DNA from: Chryseobacterium sp. Leaf394
GTDB lineage: Bacteria; Bacteroidota; Bacteroidia; Flavobacteriales; Weeksellaceae
Direction: 5' to 3'
DNA length: 64,000 nt
Assembly (NCBI RefSeq): GCF_001424105.1
Contig: NZ_LMQH01000010.1
Coordinates: 251,416-315,415, forward strand
Position 1 is the first letter of the stretch. Every line of letters starts with the position of its first letter. A model generated the notes under the pieces. It did no database searches. It saw nothing but the letters and a program-made list of their open reading frames with translations, and was not told the origin of the DNA. Below are positions 36,895 to 46,017 of this stretch, piece after piece. The translations under genes and the position numbers were made by a program.

Positions 36895-37736
36895 TTGATT
36901 TCAATTTTCTTATAGGAAGACGGTACAGAATAAGGTGTATCCATCCTCGAAAAAACAAAATTCGTATTTTCTAATAAAATCTGACTGTTTTTGCTTCCTT
37001 TTATAATTATTTTAACATTCTTCGGAAGCTTCACATTGTTTGGCTGCGTTTCCCAGTTTGAATATACGATTTCTACTGCGTCATCGGATTTCACATCTTT
37101 CAGTTTTAAGTCTGTTAAATTGTAATCTTCTGAGTATTGTAGGTTTAGCTTGTATTCACGTTCGCCACCTGCAGTTGTGAATTTCAGATTTGAAACAGAT
37201 TCCATCTGGTAGCCCTGCATATTGTTGGTAATCTTTGAATTCCGGTTGCTGATGGTGAAAAATGTACGTCCAATTAATAATTTTTCAAGATTTTTGTAGT
37301 CGAAAAAATTAACATTCAATAGGTTATTTAAATATTCAAAATCAGAATCGATGTAGTTTTTGTTATAGCGGTCCATTGCTTTAATTCCATCAGGAGTTAT
37401 GAGTGCTCTGGCAGCAGGAATTACTAAAAATGAAATATTCGACCATATTTTTTTGTCGGTTTCAATATAGATTGTAGCATCAAGCGGACTCACCCGAATA
37501 TTATCAGCCGTTATTTTGCTTGATATTTTCAGGTAGTCAAATTTTTCATGAAGATAAATTTTCTCGTAGAAATTAAGTCTGTCTGCCACATTTGAACCGG
37601 CATCAATGGGTTCATTCGGATCTGAATTTTTAATAACGAGACTGTCTGAATTCTGTGCACTGTCATTCACCGCTTTTTTGGATTTACAGCTGAAAATGAA
37701 CAAGGTAAGAATGACTAAAGGAATCCATTTTTTCAT
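36891..37736 (-). CDS. DUF4292 lipoprotein
   Basis: This 281-residue protein has a lipoprotein signal (LVILTLFIFSC) and a beta-rich mature domain resembling LolA/LolB-type carriers (VRVSPLDATIYIETDKKIW, LLIGRTFFTISNRNSK). DUF4292 is assigned from its context directly before the M23 gene in Bacteroidota and from general length. It overlaps envC by 4 bases (ATGA). It may move lipoproteins or lipids across the periplasm. Confidence 0.82.
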   Translation of the reverse strand: MKKWIPLVILTLFIFSCKSKKAVNDSAQNSDSLVIKNSDPNEPIDAGSNVADRLNFYEKIYLHEKFDYLKISSKITADNIRVSPLDATIYIETDKKIWSNISFLVIPAARALITPDGIKAMDRYNKNYIDSDFEYLNNLLNVNFFDYKNLEKLLIGRTFFTISNRNSKITNNMQGYQMESVSNLKFTTAGGEREYKLNLQYSEDYNLTDLKLKDVKSDDAVEIVYSNWETQPNNVKLPKNVKIIIKGSKNSQILLENTNFVFSRMDTPYSVPSSYKKIEIK

Positions 37737-37773
37737 ATAAAAATTTGCTAAAACTTTGCAATATTAACGCCAA

Positions 37774-37800
37774 ACCACACAAAAGATTTTGTGTGGTCCG
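37774..37800 (-). terminator. Hairpin, probable weak terminator
   Basis: An inverted repeat of 10 bases per arm (37775-37784 with 37787-37796) lies between the DUF4292 and nucleotidyltransferase genes. The T-run on the minus strand is short (TTT), so it may attenuate rather than stop transcription. Confidence 0.45.
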
Positions 37801-37825
37801 CAATTATTTATTTAAAGATACTCAT

Positions 37826-38851
37826 TTAAGATGACTTACTTGGGGAAAAATCCAAAACAGAAAAATCACCTAAAGAAATTTCTCTTGCAACTCCAAAGTA
37901 TTGCGCAGAATTTCCAATCATTGAATTGGAAAGATTTCCGTGGTTGATTTTGGTATTTTCCTGAATCAGAGAGTTTTCAATATTTGAATTCACCACTTCA
38001 GTATTGTTTCCCAGAGAAACGCCGGGCCCGATTTTAGAGTTTGAAATTTTTACGTTTTCACCAATAAAACAAGGCTGAATGATTAAAGAATTTTCAATAT
38101 TTGCTGAAATTGGGAAATGAGACATTGCTTCTCTTTCATATTCCAAAATTTTTGAGTTGGTTTCTACTGTTGCATTTTTATTACCACAGTCCATCCAGTC
38201 ATTCACTTTCCCGAGGCTGAATTTTCCACCTTTTGCTCTGAGGTTTTCCAACGCGGTTGTCAGCTGATATTCTCCACCGTTTTTAATATCATTATCCATG
38301 ATATAATTGATTTCGCTCATCAGTTTTTCAGCAGAATTAAAATAGTAAATTCCAATAATCGCCAGATCAGATACAAATTCCTGTGGTTTTTCCACGAAAT
38401 CTGTAATGAAACCGTAGTTGTCTAATTTTACAACACCAAAAGCGGAAGGATCTTCTACGCTTTTTACCCAGATTACACCGTCAGCATTTTTATCTAAAAT
38501 AAAATCTGCACGGAACAAAGTATCGGCATAAGCAATCACAACATTTCCTTCCATTGAAGCTTCGGCACATTTCAATGAATGAGCTGTTCCCAATGGTTCC
38601 AACTGATGATAAATACTGCCTTTTGCACCCAATTTTTCTGCAATATTAAGAAGAGATCTTTCAATTTCAGGACCGAAATCTCCGATGATAAATGCTACTT
38701 CTTCGATTTCTTCACCAGCCACTTTGGCAATATCTTCTACAAGTCTCTGTACGATTGGTTTTCCTGCAATAGGTATAAGAGGTTTTGGAACGGTGAGTGT
38801 ATGCGGGCGCAGTCTTGATCCACGGCCTGCCATAGGAACTATTATTTTCAT
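37826..38851 (-). CDS. NDP-sugar nucleotidyltransferase with left-handed beta-helix tail
   Basis: The N-terminal nucleotidyltransferase domain (about 1-235) has MKIIVPMAGRGSRLRPHTL, the nucleotide loop, then VPKPLIPIAGKPI, and GTAHSLKCAEASM. The C-terminal hexapeptide beta helix (about 245-335) has repeated motifs such as PCFIGENVKISNSKIGPGV. It would form NDP-glucose or dTDP-glucose type sugars from sugar-1-phosphate in the cytoplasm. The specificity is not decided by sequence alone. It is 31 bases from the flippase, so they are cotranscribed. Confidence 0.88.
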   Translation of the reverse strand: MKIIVPMAGRGSRLRPHTLTVPKPLIPIAGKPIVQRLVEDIAKVAGEEIEEVAFIIGDFGPEIERSLLNIAEKLGAKGSIYHQLEPLGTAHSLKCAEASMEGNVVIAYADTLFRADFILDKNADGVIWVKSVEDPSAFGVVKLDNYGFITDFVEKPQEFVSDLAIIGIYYFNSAEKLMSEINYIMDNDIKNGGEYQLTTALENLRAKGGKFSLGKVNDWMDCGNKNATVETNSKILEYEREAMSHFPISANIENSLIIQPCFIGENVKISNSKIGPGVSLGNNTEVVNSNIENSLIQENTKINHGNLSNSMIGNSAQYFGVAREISLGDFSVLDFSPSKSS

Positions 38852-38882
38852 GTGTTGATCTTTTATATAGTTTAATGTATAA

Positions 38883-40358
38883 TTATGATTTTCTGAGAAT
38901 TTTGTTGATCATCGTTCTCTCATTGTATATCAGGAATCCGATAAAGAAGATAAACAGACCGTTTCCGATAAAATAATTCGTACGGAAAAAGTGAAACGAG
39001 ATCATTGAGATTGCCACCGAAAAAATGATGTAAATCCCTATTTTTTTTATGTTATAATGTATAGGATACTGAATTCTGCCCCAAAGGTAGGAAATTACCA
39101 TCATACTTCCATACGTGGTGAGTGCGGCGATGGCACTTGCCCAATAACCGTACTTCGGAATGAACAGGAAGTTGATGAGAATTGTAATTGCGGCTCCAAT
39201 TAAAGAGATGTAAAGCCCAACTCTGGTTTGGTCAGATAATTTGTACCAGATGGAAAGATTGAGATAAATTCCTAAGAATAAAGCTCCGAGCATGACGAAA
39301 GGAATGATTTCAATTCCTTCAAAATACATCGGGTCGCCTAAATATTTTTCGGAAATCCATTGTAAATTGACCATTAAACCAGCAAAAATCAAGCAGTTAC
39401 AAATCACAAATACATCCATTAAAACCGCGTAAGTCTTATGATTGTTTTTATCTTTAAAACTTGAGAAAAAATAAGGCTCAATACCTAATTGATAAGCCTG
39501 TCTGAAAACGGTAATGAAAGTTGCTATTTTATATACCGAACCATAGACACCGATTTGATGTTTTGCCTCATTTTCAGGTAAAAGATATTTTAAAAATTGT
39601 CGGTCTAAAGTCTGATTAATAATTCCCGCCAATCCCGCAACCATTACTGGCCAGGAATAATTCATAATCCTTTTCCAAAGCGGAAAATTGAATTTTTTAA
39701 AACTGAAATTCACAAACTCCTTTCCTACAATTGCCAAAGTGATTATGCTTTGAACCAGATTTGCAATAAAAACGTAACCTACACCAATTTCTGGGTCATA
39801 TTTTAAACCTAAAATTCCGTTAGGATATTCCGGAAGAATTACAATAAAAAAATAAGTTAATGAAAAGTAAACCAATGAACCAATAACCTTTGATGCTGTG
39901 TACAGAAGTGGTTTTCCTTCAAGCCTTAACACCGCAGATGGAATGGTTGAAAATGCATCAAACGTCAAAATGAAAAGAAACATCACCAGATAGTTGACCT
40001 GATCGGGTGTTTCAAAAGCGTTCGCTAACTCTTGTCTGAAGGTATATCCTAAAATTAAATAAATAAAACCTATGGCCAAAATACTCATCGAGCACGTAGA
40101 AACTAAAGTTTTCTTGTCAATTTCCTTTTCCTGTGCAAAACGGAAAAATGAAGTTTCCATTCCGTGTGTAAGGAAAACCGTAATCACTCCGGCGATTGAA
40201 TACCAGTCTACAAAAGGCGATGCAGCCGACGGACCATACGCATTTGTAATAATAGGTGCAACTAAGAACGGGAAAATTCTTACCAAGACCGAACTCAGTC
40301 CATAAACCGCTGTTTGCCCAAATAATTTTTTATACAATTTCTGGTTTTTAAAATGCAA
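38883..40358 (-). CDS. Oligosaccharide flippase (Wzx/MurJ-like, MATE/PST superfamily)
   Basis: The protein of about 490 residues has 12 to 14 membrane segments and the polysaccharide transport signature near the N-terminus (YKKLFGQTAVYGLSSVLVRI, APIITNAYGP). It would flip lipid-linked glycans across the inner membrane. No ATG start exists in frame. TTG at 40358 or TTG at 40337 (MYKKLFG) are candidates. A -7 box on the minus strand overlaps 40356-40363, which favours the shorter form. It heads the operon with the nucleotidyltransferase. Confidence 0.88.
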   Translation of the reverse strand: MHFKNQKLYKKLFGQTAVYGLSSVLVRIFPFLVAPIITNAYGPSAASPFVDWYSIAGVITVFLTHGMETSFFRFAQEKEIDKKTLVSTCSMSILAIGFIYLILGYTFRQELANAFETPDQVNYLVMFLFILTFDAFSTIPSAVLRLEGKPLLYTASKVIGSLVYFSLTYFFIVILPEYPNGILGLKYDPEIGVGYVFIANLVQSIITLAIVGKEFVNFSFKKFNFPLWKRIMNYSWPVMVAGLAGIINQTLDRQFLKYLLPENEAKHQIGVYGSVYKIATFITVFRQAYQLGIEPYFFSSFKDKNNHKTYAVLMDVFVICNCLIFAGLMVNLQWISEKYLGDPMYFEGIEIIPFVMLGALFLGIYLNLSIWYKLSDQTRVGLYISLIGAAITILINFLFIPKYGYWASAIAALTTYGSMMVISYLWGRIQYPIHYNIKKIGIYIIFSVAISMISFHFFRTNYFIGNGLFIFFIGFLIYNERTMINKILRKS

Positions 40359-40418
40359 ATGTAAATATTAGAAATCATAATTTTCAGATTGATGCTTAAA
40401 AATCACTTTTGAAAATAT

Positions 40419-40426
40419 TAAATTTG
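40419..40426 (+). promoter_or_regulatory. Candidate -7 element of the dihydroorotase gene
   Basis: TAAATTTG fits TAnnTTTG, 33 bases before the start codon. No -33 element at good spacing was found. A second box for the minus strand (TACATTTG at 40356-40363) faces the flippase gene. Confidence 0.35.
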
Positions 40427-40459
40427 TGCAATACAAATCTTTATATCTAAAAAGTAATA

Positions 40460-41797
40460 ATGAAAATTTTAATAAAAAACGCTCAAATCGTCAATGAAAA
40501 CCTTGTTTTCCAAAGTGATATTCTGATTGAAAATGATTTGATTTCAGTAATTTCAAAAAATATTGCAGAAGAAAATGTTGACCAGATAATAGACGCTTCT
40601 GGAAAATATCTTTTGCCTGGAATCATCGACGATCAGGTACATTTCCGCGAACCCGGTCTGACGCATAAAGGCGATATTGAATCTGAATCACGCTCTGCAA
40701 TCGCAGGCGGAACGACAAGTTTTATCGAACAGCCGAACACCGTTCCGAATGCTGTAACACAGGAATTATTGGCTGATAAATACGAAATCGCGTCCCAGAA
40801 ATCATTTGCCAACTACGGTTTTATGATGGGCGGAACGAATGATAATTTGGAGGAAGTTTTAAAGACAAACCCAAGAAATGTTCCCGGAATCAAATTGTTT
40901 TTAGGATCATCCACAGGAAATATGCTGGTTGATAATCCTGAAACGCTGGAAAATATTTTCAGCAATACGAAAATGTTGATTGCCGTTCACTGTGAGGACG
41001 AAGCAACCATCAGAGAAAATACTCAGAAATATCTGGACGAATTCGGCGAAGATATTCCCGTAAAATTTCATCATTTGATCAGAAGCGAAGAGGCTTGTTA
41101 CAAGTCATCATCAAAAGCAATTGAGCTGGCAGAAAAAACAGGAGCAAGACTTCATGTTTTCCATTTGTCGACGGCAAAAGAAACGTCTCTGTTTAGAAAT
41201 GATATTCCTTTAAAAGATAAAAAGATAACAGCTGAAGTTTGTGTGCATCACCTGACATTTACCAATGAAGATTACGATACAAAAGGTGGTTTAATCAAAT
41301 GGAATCCTGCGGTAAAAACGCAAAAAGACAAAGACGGACTTTGGGAAGCTTTGCTGGACGACAGAATCGATGTGATTGCCACCGATCATGCGCCACACAC
41401 CTGGGAAGAAAAACAGAACGTATACACAAAATGCCCTTCTGGAGCACCTCTGGTTCAGGATTCCTTGGTCGTGATGCTTGAAAATTTTAAAAACGGAAAA
41501 ATTTCTTTAGAAAGAATTGTTGAAAAAATGTGTCACAACCCGGCAATTTTGTTCAGAATTGAAAAGAGAGGTTTTATCAGAGAAGGTTACAAAGCGGATT
41601 TGGTTTTGGTTGATCTGGAAGATAGCTGGACGGTTGACAAAGAAAATATTCTGTACAAATGTGGCTGGAGCCCGCTTGAAGGAATGAATTTCAATTCCAA
41701 AGTTACCCATACATTTGTCAACGGAAATTTAGTTTACGAAAACGGAAAAATCAATGAAGAAAAATTTGGGGAGCGACTGCTTTTTGAAGTTGAATAA
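40460..41797 (+). CDS. pyrC: Dihydroorotase
   Basis: PyrC closes N-carbamoyl-aspartate to dihydroorotate in pyrimidine synthesis. The 445-residue protein is an amidohydrolase-fold enzyme: a short beta sandwich, then the metal motif LPGIIDDQVHFREPGLTHKG. The first His of the usual HxH pair is Gln (DQVH), as far as I recall a feature of the Bacteroidota type. Further zinc and substrate residues are in IAVHCEDE (near 180), ARLHVFHLS (near 235) and IATDHAPHTWEEK (near 315). It is cytoplasmic and stands as a single gene with its own terminator. Confidence 0.92.
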   Translation: MKILIKNAQIVNENLVFQSDILIENDLISVISKNIAEENVDQIIDASGKYLLPGIIDDQVHFREPGLTHKGDIESESRSAIAGGTTSFIEQPNTVPNAVTQELLADKYEIASQKSFANYGFMMGGTNDNLEEVLKTNPRNVPGIKLFLGSSTGNMLVDNPETLENIFSNTKMLIAVHCEDEATIRENTQKYLDEFGEDIPVKFHHLIRSEEACYKSSSKAIELAEKTGARLHVFHLSTAKETSLFRNDIPLKDKKITAEVCVHHLTFTNEDYDTKGGLIKWNPAVKTQKDKDGLWEALLDDRIDVIATDHAPHTWEEKQNVYTKCPSGAPLVQDSLVVMLENFKNGKISLERIVEKMCHNPAILFRIEKRGFIREGYKADLVLVDLEDSWTVDKENILYKCGWSPLEGMNFNSKVTHTFVNGNLVYENGKINEEKFGERLLFEVE

Positions 41798-41824
41798 TTT
41801 TTATTCATCAAAACAAAATCATAG

Positions 41825-41848
41825 AAACGGGCTTTAGTCCGTTTTTTT
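41825..41848 (+). terminator. Rho-independent terminator of pyrC
   Basis: An 8-bp stem with one wobble pair (41825-41832 with 41837-41844) is followed by a T run. Confidence 0.75.
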
Positions 41849-41883
41849 ATTTAAATAACAAATGGCTTCAGACAGAATTTAAA

Positions 41884-41957
41884 TCTCACGCGGATTTTGC
41901 AAATTCTGCAGATAATAAATATTTAAAATCTGCTTCATCAGCGCAATCTGCGTGAGA
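41884..41957. repeat. Imperfect palindromic repeat built on CTCACGC..GATTTTGCA..AATCTGCGTGAG
   Basis: The outer arms TCTCACG (41884-41890) and CGTGAGA (41951-41957) pair exactly. Inner text pairs imperfectly, with repeated GCAGAT/ATCTGC words. From memory, similar palindromes occur in many intergenic regions of Flavobacteriia. It lies between two convergent genes. Confidence 0.75.
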
Positions 41958-41982
41958 AAATTATCTAATAATCATTTGAAAA

Positions 41983-42585
41983 TTAATCAATCACAATACT
42001 TTGAATTCCTTTCTCTAAAGCATTCTCCATAACTCCCGGAATTGACAAACCTTCTGCACGGAAAACACTCACATCATTAACGCCATAAAATCCAAAAACA
42101 TTTTTCACATAAGGAACATTAGAATCATAAACCTGATATGGACCTTCAGAATAAATATTTCCTGAGGTGAAAGCGACATAAAGTTTCTTATTTTTTAATA
42201 AACCTTCAGGCCCTTTTTCGCTGTACTGAAAGGTATATCCTGCTCTTGAAGTGAAATCGAAATACGCTCTCAATGCAGCAGGCACTGAAAAATTATACAT
42301 TGGAGATTCTATTACAATAATGTCAGCTTCCTGCAATTCAGAAATCAAATCTTCTGAATACTGATTGATGGTTTCCTGCTCCGGCGAACGGCTTTCTGCA
42401 GGAGTGAAAAACGAATTGATGTGAACATCTTCCAGAATAGGAACGAGATTTTTTGTGAGATCACGCTCTCTGACGATGCTGCCAGGATATTTTTCCTGAA
42501 TTTTTTCCAATACAGCATTTCCTAGTTTTCTGCTGGCGGATACTTCTATTCTCGGACTTGAGATAATGTGCAAAATTTGTTTCAT
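41983..42585 (-). CDS. azoR: FMN-dependent NADH-azoreductase
   Basis: The flavodoxin-like protein of 200 residues carries the AzoR signature: LHIISSPRIEVSASRKLG at the N-terminus (FMN phosphate-binding), IESPMYNFSVPAALRAYFD (flavin contact) and a C-terminal helical region. It reduces quinones and azo dyes with NADH via FMN in the cytoplasm. It is divergent from an HxlR regulator, as azoR/yodB-like pairs are in Bacillus, so it is likely controlled by it under electrophile stress. That control is inferred. Confidence 0.92.
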   Translation of the reverse strand: MKQILHIISSPRIEVSASRKLGNAVLEKIQEKYPGSIVRERDLTKNLVPILEDVHINSFFTPAESRSPEQETINQYSEDLISELQEADIIVIESPMYNFSVPAALRAYFDFTSRAGYTFQYSEKGPEGLLKNKKLYVAFTSGNIYSEGPYQVYDSNVPYVKNVFGFYGVNDVSVFRAEGLSIPGVMENALEKGIQSIVID

Positions 42586-42608
42586 TTTTAAAATTTTAAA
42601 TTCTTCTA

Positions 42609-42679
42609 CAAAATTATGTACATTTGCTTATCAAAAGTTAGTAGTGAACTAAAGGTTAGTAGTAACCTTTTGGTTAGTC
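42609..42679. promoter_or_regulatory. Divergent promoter region of azoR and hxlR with repeated operator-like words
   Basis: The -7 boxes are TAATTTTG on the minus strand (42609-42616) and TACATTTG on the plus strand (42619-42626). GTTAGT words occur at 42637, 42655 and 42673, at 18-base spacing. The middle one is inside a perfect palindrome of two 8-base arms (42651-42658 with 42663-42670). These are candidate HxlR binding sites. Confidence 0.5.
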
Positions 42680-42692
42680 AAAAAATAGTTAT

Positions 42693-43076
42693 ATGGAAAA
42701 TAGTGTTGATTTCGAAGAGCCTCTTACTGCTCAGCGGTGTTCGCAAAGTCTCTCGTCTGTAGAAGATGCCATCTATGTTATTGGAGGAAAATGGAAACTC
42801 AAAATTATTATAGCACTTCAAGAGCATGGAAATATCAGGTTCAATGAGCTTCAGAGAATCGTTGCAGGAATATCGGCAAGAGTACTTTCAAACGAATTGA
42901 AAGATTTGGAACTGAATGGTTTTGTGAAAAGAATCGTTCATTCAGAACAGACTCCGGTGGTTGTAGAATATATTTCAACAGACTACAGCAAGACGTTGAA
43001 GAGTGTGATTATGGCTCTTTCCGAGTGGGGAAGAATTCATAAAAAGAATCTCAAAGAAGATGTTTTTGAAAAATAA
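42693..43076 (+). CDS. HxlR-family transcriptional regulator
   Basis: This 127-residue winged-helix protein has the HxlR pattern: CSQSLSSVEDAIYVIGGKW, LKIIIALQEHGNIRFNELQR, ISARVLSNELKDLE and VVEYISTDYSKTLKSV. C14 of the N-terminal part (QRCSQSL) sits where YodB/HypR-like redox sensors have their reactive Cys. It is divergent from azoR. It probably represses azoR and itself in the absence of electrophiles. Confidence 0.93.
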   Translation: MENSVDFEEPLTAQRCSQSLSSVEDAIYVIGGKWKLKIIIALQEHGNIRFNELQRIVAGISARVLSNELKDLELNGFVKRIVHSEQTPVVVEYISTDYSKTLKSVIMALSEWGRIHKKNLKEDVFEK

Positions 43077-43082
43077 TCTCCT

Positions 43083-43997
43083 TTAATAAAATGATTTTCT
43101 GAATTCCAAAGGCGAGACATTCGTTTTAGCTTTAAAAAGTTTATTGAAAGACTGTGGATGCTCAAATCCGAGTTCGTAGGCAATTTCGCTTACAGAAAGT
43201 TGCGTGGTCGACAGTTTTTCTTTCGCAATATCGATCACTTTTTCGTGAATGTGCTGCTGTGTAGTTTGTCCGGTAAGTGTTTTCAGTAGACCGCGCATGT
43301 ACTTAGGCGACATATTGAGTTTTTCAGAAAGATACTGCACACTCGGCAATCCTTTCATCAGGAAATCTTCCGCGCTAAAATAATCATTTAATAGAATTTC
43401 CAACTGTTCCAGAAACTGATGATTGGCTTTGTGACGGGTGATAAACTGTCTCTGATAGAAGCGTTCTGAATAATTCAACAGCGTTTCCAGTTGAGAAAGA
43501 ATGATATTCTGACTGAACTGATCGATGTTTGATTGATATTCCTGTTTTATGTTTTCAATAATTTGCAGCGTCTTTATTTCCTCATCTTCCGATAAAAATA
43601 AAGCTTCGTTTACAGAATAATCAAAAAACTCATACTTCCTGATTGCGCTTGCCATCGGCGTGTTCCAGAGAAAATCCGGATGAATCATCAGCATCCATCC
43701 CGACGGATTTTTGCCTTCTCGTTCTCTGGTGACGCTTAGAATCTGATGAGGCGCCATGCAAAACATCACGCCTTCATCAAAATCATATTCTTTCTGTCCG
43801 TACCTGTATTTATGGTTCATATCTCTTTTTACAGAAATGGTGTAAAAATCAAATATTAAACTCTGTCTGCCGGCTTCAGTCTGTTCCATATCATCAAAAT
43901 TAATCACACTGATCAGCGGATGTTTTGGTTTTGGTAAACCTCTCAAAGTATGAAATTCGGAAATCGTTTTCAGTCTTATCGGTTGATTTTCAGACAT
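43083..43997 (-). CDS. AraC-family transcriptional regulator
   Basis: This 304-residue protein has an N-terminal cupin-like region and a C-terminal AraC HTH domain (about 205-302) with LSTTQLSVSEIAYELGFEHP and QSFNKLFKAKTNVSPLEFRK. It is close to the AraC protein encoded at 45062-45958, with shared phrases such as FHTLRGLPKPKHPLISVIN against FHRLLSLPEPKHPMVSVIN. Each paralogue lies next to an oxidoreductase gene. It probably regulates the neighbouring SDR in response to an unknown effector. Confidence 0.92.
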   Translation of the reverse strand: MSENQPIRLKTISEFHTLRGLPKPKHPLISVINFDDMEQTEAGRQSLIFDFYTISVKRDMNHKYRYGQKEYDFDEGVMFCMAPHQILSVTREREGKNPSGWMLMIHPDFLWNTPMASAIRKYEFFDYSVNEALFLSEDEEIKTLQIIENIKQEYQSNIDQFSQNIILSQLETLLNYSERFYQRQFITRHKANHQFLEQLEILLNDYFSAEDFLMKGLPSVQYLSEKLNMSPKYMRGLLKTLTGQTTQQHIHEKVIDIAKEKLSTTQLSVSEIAYELGFEHPQSFNKLFKAKTNVSPLEFRKSFY

Positions 43998-44061
43998 AAG
44001 CTTTTTAGGTTTAGAATTAAATTGAAATCAGTTTCAAATATAATCAGTTTAAATATACAAT

Positions 44062-44964
44062 TTACTGACGCTCAGAAAAATAAGCAGAACCTTTCATATC
44101 TTCCAGTAAAGTAGGATGTTGCGGATTCCAATCCAATAATTTTTTGGTTTCTTCGCTGGAAGTCATGTTATTCAGTTTTGCAAAATGAGCAAACCAGGTG
44201 AAGTGTTCTGCTGCTTCCTCTGATGAAATAGAAACAACAGGAATATTCAGTTTTTCCGCAATTTCTGTTGCGATCATTTTAAAAGGAATTCCCTGCTCGG
44301 CCACTGCATGATATCTTGTTCCGGTTTCAAAAGGTTTTTCCAAAGCCAGTCGGTACAGTTTCGCAGCATCCAGTCTGTGAACAGCTGGCCAAAAATTATT
44401 TCCGTCATCAATGACTGCAGAAATTCCCTTTTCTTTTGCAATTTTGATGGCTAAAGGCACAAAACCGATTTTATCACCTTCACCATGAACAGAAGGCGAC
44501 AGTCTCACGACTGCTACTTTTACGCCTTTTGCAGCGACAGCATCAGCGGCATTTTCTGTCGCTATTCTTGGATGTGGATTGTTTGCCGAACAGTCTTTTT
44601 CTGTAGTTATTCCATCTTTCGAAAAAAGTGCAGTTCCGGATGTGATCAGAAATGGTTTTTCTGTTCCGACCAAAGCCTCACCAATAGCTTCGATGACCTG
44701 ACCGTCAAGTCTGCACATTTCCTCGAATCTTGCAAAGTCATGCACAAATCCTAAATGAATCACGGCATCAGAAATTTCCGCTCCCGATTTCAAAATTTCA
44801 AAATCATTCAGATCGCCACGGTGTGCTTCTGCTCCTGAAGTAATCAATTTATTGGCTGATTCTTCCGAACGTGCCAGACCTAAGACCTGATGGCCATTAG
44901 CCAATAATTCCTGCACCACGGCAGTTCCTACGAAACCTGTGGCACCTGTAACAAATACTTTCAT
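44062..44964 (-). CDS. NAD-dependent epimerase/dehydratase-type SDR protein
   Basis: The 300-residue protein begins with a Rossmann nucleotide site (VFVTGATGFVGTAVVQELL) and has VIHLGFVHDFA and RLSPSVHGEGDKIGFV, the extended-SDR pattern. The Tyr-x3-Lys signature is not obvious, as in several NmrA/epimerase-like proteins. The substrate is unknown. It lies between two AraC genes on the same strand and may be a target of either. Confidence 0.85.
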   Translation of the reverse strand: MKVFVTGATGFVGTAVVQELLANGHQVLGLARSEESANKLITSGAEAHRGDLNDFEILKSGAEISDAVIHLGFVHDFARFEEMCRLDGQVIEAIGEALVGTEKPFLITSGTALFSKDGITTEKDCSANNPHPRIATENAADAVAAKGVKVAVVRLSPSVHGEGDKIGFVPLAIKIAKEKGISAVIDDGNNFWPAVHRLDAAKLYRLALEKPFETGTRYHAVAEQGIPFKMIATEIAEKLNIPVVSISSEEAAEHFTWFAHFAKLNNMTSSEETKKLLDWNPQHPTLLEDMKGSAYFSERQ

Positions 44965-45061
44965 TTTAATATTATTTTATGATGCAAAGTTCAGTTTTCG
45001 CAACATGAACAGTGTATCCAAAAAGTATTTTTCTGTAGCCGAAAGATTTTTAAATTACATT

Positions 45062-45958
45062 TTAATTAAACGACTGCCGAAATTCCAGCGGCGACATTTT
45101 CGTTTTCTTTTTAAAAAGCGTACTGAAAGACTGCGAATGCTCAAATCCCAGTTCATATGCAATTTCGCTCACCGATAATTCGGTGGTTGAAAGTTTCTCT
45201 TTTGCTTTGCTGATGAGCTTTTCATGGATGTGTTGCTGTGTGTTTTGTCCGGTCTGGATTCTTAGTAAATCACTCAGATAATTCGGCGACAGATTCATCG
45301 CTTCAGCAATTTGATGAACCGTTAAAAGTCCTTTTTCTGAAGATTCTTTATCGAAATAATCATTCAGAAACGTTTCAAATTTCGTCAAAAGCTGATGGCT
45401 TCCGCTTTTTCGGGTGATAAACTGTCTTTCGTAAAAACGTTTGGAATAATTCAACAATAATTCAATCTGCGATAAGATAATTTCCTGCGTATGCTGGTCG
45501 ATGTGCTGACATTCTTTATCAATTTTATTCAGAATTTCAAGCAGATCATTTTCTTCATCTTCAGAAAGGTGCAGCGCTTCATTTACGGCATAGGAGAAAA
45601 ATCCATACGATGAAATTGTTGTTGCCAAGGGCTGTTTCAGAAGAAAATCTTCGTGAAAAATCAACAGATAACCCGTGTTTTCACAATCCATCGTTTTCAA
45701 ATCGAGATACTGAACCTGATTAGGTGCCGTAAAACTAAGAACACCTTTGTCATAATCGTAATGTTGCTGGCCATATTTTATTTTTCCCGTCGCATTACGT
45801 TTCAGTGCAACGCAGTAATAACGGCTCACAAAACCTTTCCAGACCTCATCTTCAATGAAAATGCTTTCAGAAAGATTGATAACACTCACCATCGGATGTT
45901 TCGGTTCCGGAAGCGAAAGTAACCTGTGAAATGCCGAGATAGACTGCATGGTGTTCAT
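45062..45958 (-). CDS. AraC-family transcriptional regulator, paralogue of the one at 43083
   Basis: The 298-residue protein has a C-terminal HTH domain with LSTTELSVSEIAYELGFEHS and QSFSTLFKKKTKMSPLEFRQ. It matches the other AraC protein across its whole length. An aldo/keto reductase gene follows upstream on the minus strand, separated by two repeat elements, so a regulator-enzyme pair is possible. Confidence 0.92.
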   Translation of the reverse strand: MNTMQSISAFHRLLSLPEPKHPMVSVINLSESIFIEDEVWKGFVSRYYCVALKRNATGKIKYGQQHYDYDKGVLSFTAPNQVQYLDLKTMDCENTGYLLIFHEDFLLKQPLATTISSYGFFSYAVNEALHLSEDEENDLLEILNKIDKECQHIDQHTQEIILSQIELLLNYSKRFYERQFITRKSGSHQLLTKFETFLNDYFDKESSEKGLLTVHQIAEAMNLSPNYLSDLLRIQTGQNTQQHIHEKLISKAKEKLSTTELSVSEIAYELGFEHSQSFSTLFKKKTKMSPLEFRQSFN

Positions 45959-46017
45959 AACTTTAGATTCTAAATATTAAAGGTAATAATTATTTGATTG
46001 CCTAACTACTTTGTTAA

